A DNA stretch of 64,000 bases from positions 1 through 64,000 of the forward strand of contig JADJZY010000038.1 of the NCBI GenBank assembly GCA_016715505.1. Reading direction: 5' to 3'. Position numbers and translations under genes: made by a program. Positions 62,846-64,000 of the stretch are shown here, piece by piece. Below the pieces are notes generated by a model. That model ran no database searches. It was not told where the DNA came from and saw nothing but the letters and a program-made list of their open reading frames with translations. Numbering within the stretch: the stretch's first letter is position 1; each line of letters opens with the position of its first letter. The DNA comes from Bacteroidota bacterium (GTDB taxonomy: Bacteria; Bacteroidota; Bacteroidia; Chitinophagales; Chitinophagaceae).

Positions 62846-64000
62846 CTATAAATTGGTGAGAATAAAATCAGTCATCTTTCGATAAAGATGTAAACGCGTA
62901 GAACCTCCACCTATACCATGATTTTTATTGGGATAAGCTTCTGAGTCGAATTCCTTACCGGCATTGATCAGCGCCTTTTGCATTTCAAGGGCGTTTTGGT
63001 AATGCACATTATCATCGGCCGTACCATGGATGAGTAAGTATTTCCCTTTCATCTGCTGTACCATATTCACCGGCGAATTATCGTCGTAGCCCGAAGCATT
63101 CTCTTGCGGTGTGCGCATATAACGCTCCGTATAAATATTGTCGTAATAACGCCAGTTCGTGACAGGTGCAACCGCAATGGCCATCTTGAAGACATCGGCG
63201 CCTTTGAGCAAACAAATACTACTCATATAACCTCCGTAGCTCCACCCCCAAATACCTATACGTGCAGGATCGATATAGGATTGATTGGCAAAATAAGCTG
63301 CCACATCAATCTGATCATCACTCTCGTATTTACCCAATTGCAGATAGGTTTTTTTCTTGAATGCCTCTCCCCGAAATCCGGTACCCGTTCCATCAAAACA
63401 AGCGATGATATATCCTTTTTGCGCGAGCATCTGATACCACCAAAAATCCCGTCCACCAAACTGATTGGTCACTTGCTGAGAACCAGGTCCGCTGTATTGA
63501 AACATAAACAAGGGATACTTTTTGGATGGATCAAAATCAGGCGGATAAATCATCCAACCGTTTAACAGCGTACCTGCCTTGTTCGGAACCTGCACAAACT
63601 TTAAAGATGAAATGGTATACTCTTCCAATTTCTTTTGTAAGGGTTTATTCTCTTTCAAAATCCGATTGCTTCCCGACTGACTATACAAGGTATAAACCGG
63701 CACCTGAGAGGCATTGGAATAACGATCCAGGTAATACTGAAACCCTTCGCTAAACTGAACTGCATGCCAACCTTTTTCGGGGCTCATACATGTTTTTTGT
63801 GTACCATCAAGTTGAACTTTGAATAGTTGTCTTTCGAGTGGTGAAGATTCCGCGGCCGAATAATAAACAGTTCCTTTATTTTCATCAACTCCATGAATTT
63901 CAGTGACTTCCCAATTTCCTTTCGTCAATTGTTTTTCTGTATGTGCATTTAAATCGTGAAAATAGATATGGGTATAACCATCTTTTTCGGAGGTAAAAAG
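62846..64000 (-). CDS. S9 family peptidase (dipeptidyl peptidase IV-like), partial
   Basis: C-terminal 385 residues of a prolyl-oligopeptidase-type serine peptidase; the gene continues past the right edge, and the frame stays open to base 64000 (reading LFTSEKDGYTHIYFHDLN). Seen: the end of a beta-propeller, then the alpha/beta-hydrolase domain with FDGTGTGFRGEAFK, the nucleophile elbow GIWGWSYGGYMSS, the Asp in HGTADDNVH and the His in NKNHGIGG. DPP IV-type enzymes release dipeptides from the N-terminus, often after Pro or Ala, in the periplasm. The 5' end cannot be judged. Confidence 0.93.
   Translation of the reverse strand, partial: LFTSEKDGYTHIYFHDLNAHTEKQLTKGNWEVTEIHGVDENKGTVYYSAAESSPLERQLFKVQLDGTQKTCMSPEKGWHAVQFSEGFQYYLDRYSNASQVPVYTLYSQSGSNRILKENKPLQKKLEEYTISSLKFVQVPNKAGTLLNGWMIYPPDFDPSKKYPLFMFQYSGPGSQQVTNQFGGRDFWWYQMLAQKGYIIACFDGTGTGFRGEAFKKKTYLQLGKYESDDQIDVAAYFANQSYIDPARIGIWGWSYGGYMSSICLLKGADVFKMAIAVAPVTNWRYYDNIYTERYMRTPQENASGYDDNSPVNMVQQMKGKYLLIHGTADDNVHYQNALEMQKALINAGKEFDSEAYPNKNHGIGGGSTRLHLYRKMTDFILTNL

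Overview
The window looks like a chromosomal segment of a Bacteroidota bacterium at roughly 40% G+C by eye. Evidence for this: type IX secretion (T9SS) C-terminal sorting domains on two proteins, a TonB-dependent receptor with a carboxypeptidase-regulatory N-terminus, PorT-like outer-membrane barrels, TAnnTTTG -7 promoter boxes, few Shine-Dalgarno sequences, and a CzcA permease fused to a TolC-like domain. The order is uncertain; the gene set would fit Chitinophagia/Saprospiria-like lineages. No tRNA, rRNA, CRISPR array, prophage or intact insertion sequence was seen.

Layout. 1-2000: an MbnP/MbnH-like pair and a broken outer-membrane barrel. 2007-7760: a polytopic membrane protein, an N-acetylglucosamine-kinase-like ATPase, glnS and a DUF2130 protein. 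7898-14910: a DUF58 / transglutaminase / MoxR / TPR operon. 15050-18021: a large T9SS-secreted protein with HAF-like repeats and a possible papain-like protease domain. 18533-21780: nuoABCDE without nuoF-N. 21847-24395: an orphan sensor kinase, rpsP and hsp20. 24565-32630: a beta-helix lipoprotein, comF, radA, a YugP-type metalloprotease, kdsC, a MORN-repeat protein, and a ferredoxin divergent from an acyl-CoA reductase. 32775-41860: degQ-like protease, M16 protease, lon and dnaG. 41857-51220: a PorT-like barrel, a GT-C-like membrane protein, an M14 carboxypeptidase, a COG2509 flavoprotein, a TonB receptor, a palindromic repeat and a TPR-like protein. 51353-58496: a heavy-metal efflux operon (small His-rich protein, CzcA-TolC fusion, CDF transporter, adaptor). 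58529-64000: a POT peptide transporter, PhnB-like and AHSA1-like proteins, clpX, a small HNH nuclease, and an S9 peptidase that runs off the right edge.

A dominant technical feature is that more than twenty genes are split by single-base indels, nearly all a one-base loss in a homopolymer. Housekeeping genes (glnS, lon, clpX, rpsP) are affected, so these are read here as uncorrected sequencing errors, and genes are annotated across the breaks. The most interesting biological signals are: (1) a two-mode spacing of the -7 promoter box relative to start codons, suggesting a set of leaderless mRNAs; (2) the secreted HAF-repeat/cysteine-peptidase-like protein; (3) the MbnP/MbnH-like copper-protein pair with a T9SS tail; (4) the metal-efflux operon with an inner/outer-membrane fusion protein and a 23-bp palindrome at its promoter; (5) a roughly 220-bp palindromic repeat element.
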